A DNA stretch of 15,475 nucleotides. It comes from an uncultured Acidobacteriota bacterium (lineage in GTDB: Bacteria > Acidobacteriota > Terriglobia > Bryobacterales > Bryobacteraceae). The stretch is taken from positions 1 through 15,475 of the forward strand of contig CALFYN010001218.1 of NCBI GenBank assembly GCA_937952345.1, read 5' to 3'. Under the pieces are notes generated by a model. It saw only the letters and a list, made by a program, of their open reading frames with translations, searched no databases and was not told the origin of the DNA. Each line of letters starts with the position of its first letter. The first letter of the stretch is position 1. Both the position numbers and the translations under genes were made by a program. Below are positions 14,731 through 15,475 of this stretch, one piece after another.

Positions 14731-15475
14731 ATGCGGTACTCGCGTCGCCATGTTCTGGCAGCTTCGGCTGCCGCCCTTGCCCCCGCGGCCACCGCCGCTC
14801 TGCGGCTGCCCCGCAAAATCCGTCTCGGCTTGCTGGATGTGGAAGGCCACCTCGGCGAAGTGCTGAAACCCTTGCCGCAACTACCCGATGTGGAAGTAGT
14901 GGCAATCGCTCATCCGGACGCCGTGGTGGCAGAGCGCCAGAAGCGCAACCCGCGCCTTGCCGCGGCGAAGCACTACACCGATTACCGCCGCATGCTGGAT
15001 GCCGAGAAGCTGGACGTCGTCTCCGTCTGCAACGCCAACGGCCCGCGTGCGCAGGCCATCCTGGCCTGCCTGGAGCACAAGGTTCACATTATTGCCGAAA
15101 AGCCGCTCGCCCTGACGCGGAAGGATCTAGACAAAATCAAGACCAGTTTGCAGGGCGCCGGAACGAAGCTGAGCACGCTGCTGCCGATGCGCTTTTCGCC
15201 GCCCTATCTCGCTTTGCGCCAGATCGCGGCATCCGGTGCGATTGGCGAGATTATCAATATCAGCACGCAGAAGTCGTACAAGGCCGGCAATCGCCCACCG
15301 TGGATGAGAAAGCAGGATACGTACGGTGGCACTATCCCGTGGATCGGCATTCACATGATTGATCTGATGCGCTTCACCAGCGGCCGTGAGATGACCGAGG
15401 CGTTCAGCTACCGCGCGCAGATCAAAGCGCCGGCGGGCATTGGCGAAATGGAGAACACGACGGGTTCCGTGTTCC
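14731..15475 (+). CDS. Tat-exported Gfo/Idh/MocA-family oxidoreductase (3' end outside window)
   Basis: Open from ATG 14731 to the right edge (248 codons, no stop). The N-terminus MRYSRRHVLAASAAALAPA is a Tat signal, so the protein is probably periplasmic. A Rossmann-like NAD(P)-binding domain starts at KIRLGLLD. The usual GxGxxG is degenerate (G-L-L-D-V-E-G-H-L-G). The family signature AEKPLA follows at about residues 122-127 with the conserved E123-K124-P125. A later block GGTIPWIGIHMIDLMRF contains the conserved glycine-rich and histidine region of the C-terminal substrate domain. The family oxidises or epimerises sugars, inositols and similar compounds; the substrate is not evident here. 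No ribosome binding site precedes the ATG. Divergent pairing with a Tat-exported sulfatase suggests a shared glycan-degradation task (inference). Confidence 0.88.
   Translation, partial: MRYSRRHVLAASAAALAPAATAALRLPRKIRLGLLDVEGHLGEVLKPLPQLPDVEVVAIAHPDAVVAERQKRNPRLAAAKHYTDYRRMLDAEKLDVVSVCNANGPRAQAILACLEHKVHIIAEKPLALTRKDLDKIKTSLQGAGTKLSTLLPMRFSPPYLALRQIAASGAIGEIINISTQKSYKAGNRPPWMRKQDTYGGTIPWIGIHMIDLMRFTSGREMTEAFSYRAQIKAPAGIGEMENTTGSVF

Overview
The window (about 60% G+C by eye) reads like a chromosome segment from an Acidobacteriota-type soil bacterium, perhaps Solibacter/Bryobacter-like. This is inference: it rests on a TreS–maltokinase fusion, a PEP-CTERM-like surface protein, a matrixin with Ig-like repeats, and a Tat-exported sulfatase divergent from a Tat-exported Gfo/Idh/MocA oxidoreductase. 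No rRNA, tRNA, CRISPR array or transposase was seen.

Region 1 (1-7141, + strand) is a compact operon-like run. It holds a 5'-truncated glycogen branching enzyme (glgB), a trehalose synthase–maltokinase fusion whose start overlaps the glgB stop, a GT81-like GT-A glycosyltransferase, and a small multi-helix membrane protein of the CmpX/MscS-helix type. GlgB plus TreS–Mak is the signature of the GlgE route (trehalose to maltose to maltose-1-phosphate to alpha-glucan). GlgE itself is not in the window and is expected upstream. The glycosyltransferase resembles glucosyl-3-phosphoglycerate synthases, so the cluster may link storage glucan, trehalose and another compatible solute, with a membrane protein that could sense tension.

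Region 2 (7142-10107) is the most unusual part. A full-length Nramp Mn/Fe transporter with a C-terminal universal stress protein domain (mntH, 8224-10107) is preceded about 1 kb upstream by a broken copy of its own 5' end (7203-7385). Both copies carry a TTGACA box and a GTTAAC-type palindrome just before the ATG, and they share a perfect 70-bp direct repeat. The broken copy runs into a stop codon and then an intrinsic terminator, so it forms a complete miniature transcription unit. Between the copies lies a small secreted protein with a degenerate PEP-CTERM tail. The full-length promoter places transcription start within a few bases of the ATG, so the mRNA is probably leaderless or nearly so.

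Region 3 (10226-13270, + strand) pairs a small secreted protein of unknown function with a large secreted matrixin-type zinc metalloprotease that carries a carboxypeptidase-regulatory-like domain and several Ig/IPT-like domains.

Region 4 (13273-15475) has a Tat-exported sulfatase on the minus strand, ending 2 bp from the convergent protease gene. It is divergent from a Tat-exported Gfo/Idh/MocA oxidoreductase that runs off the right edge. Their 39-bp shared intergenic region contains a dyad that may serve both promoters.
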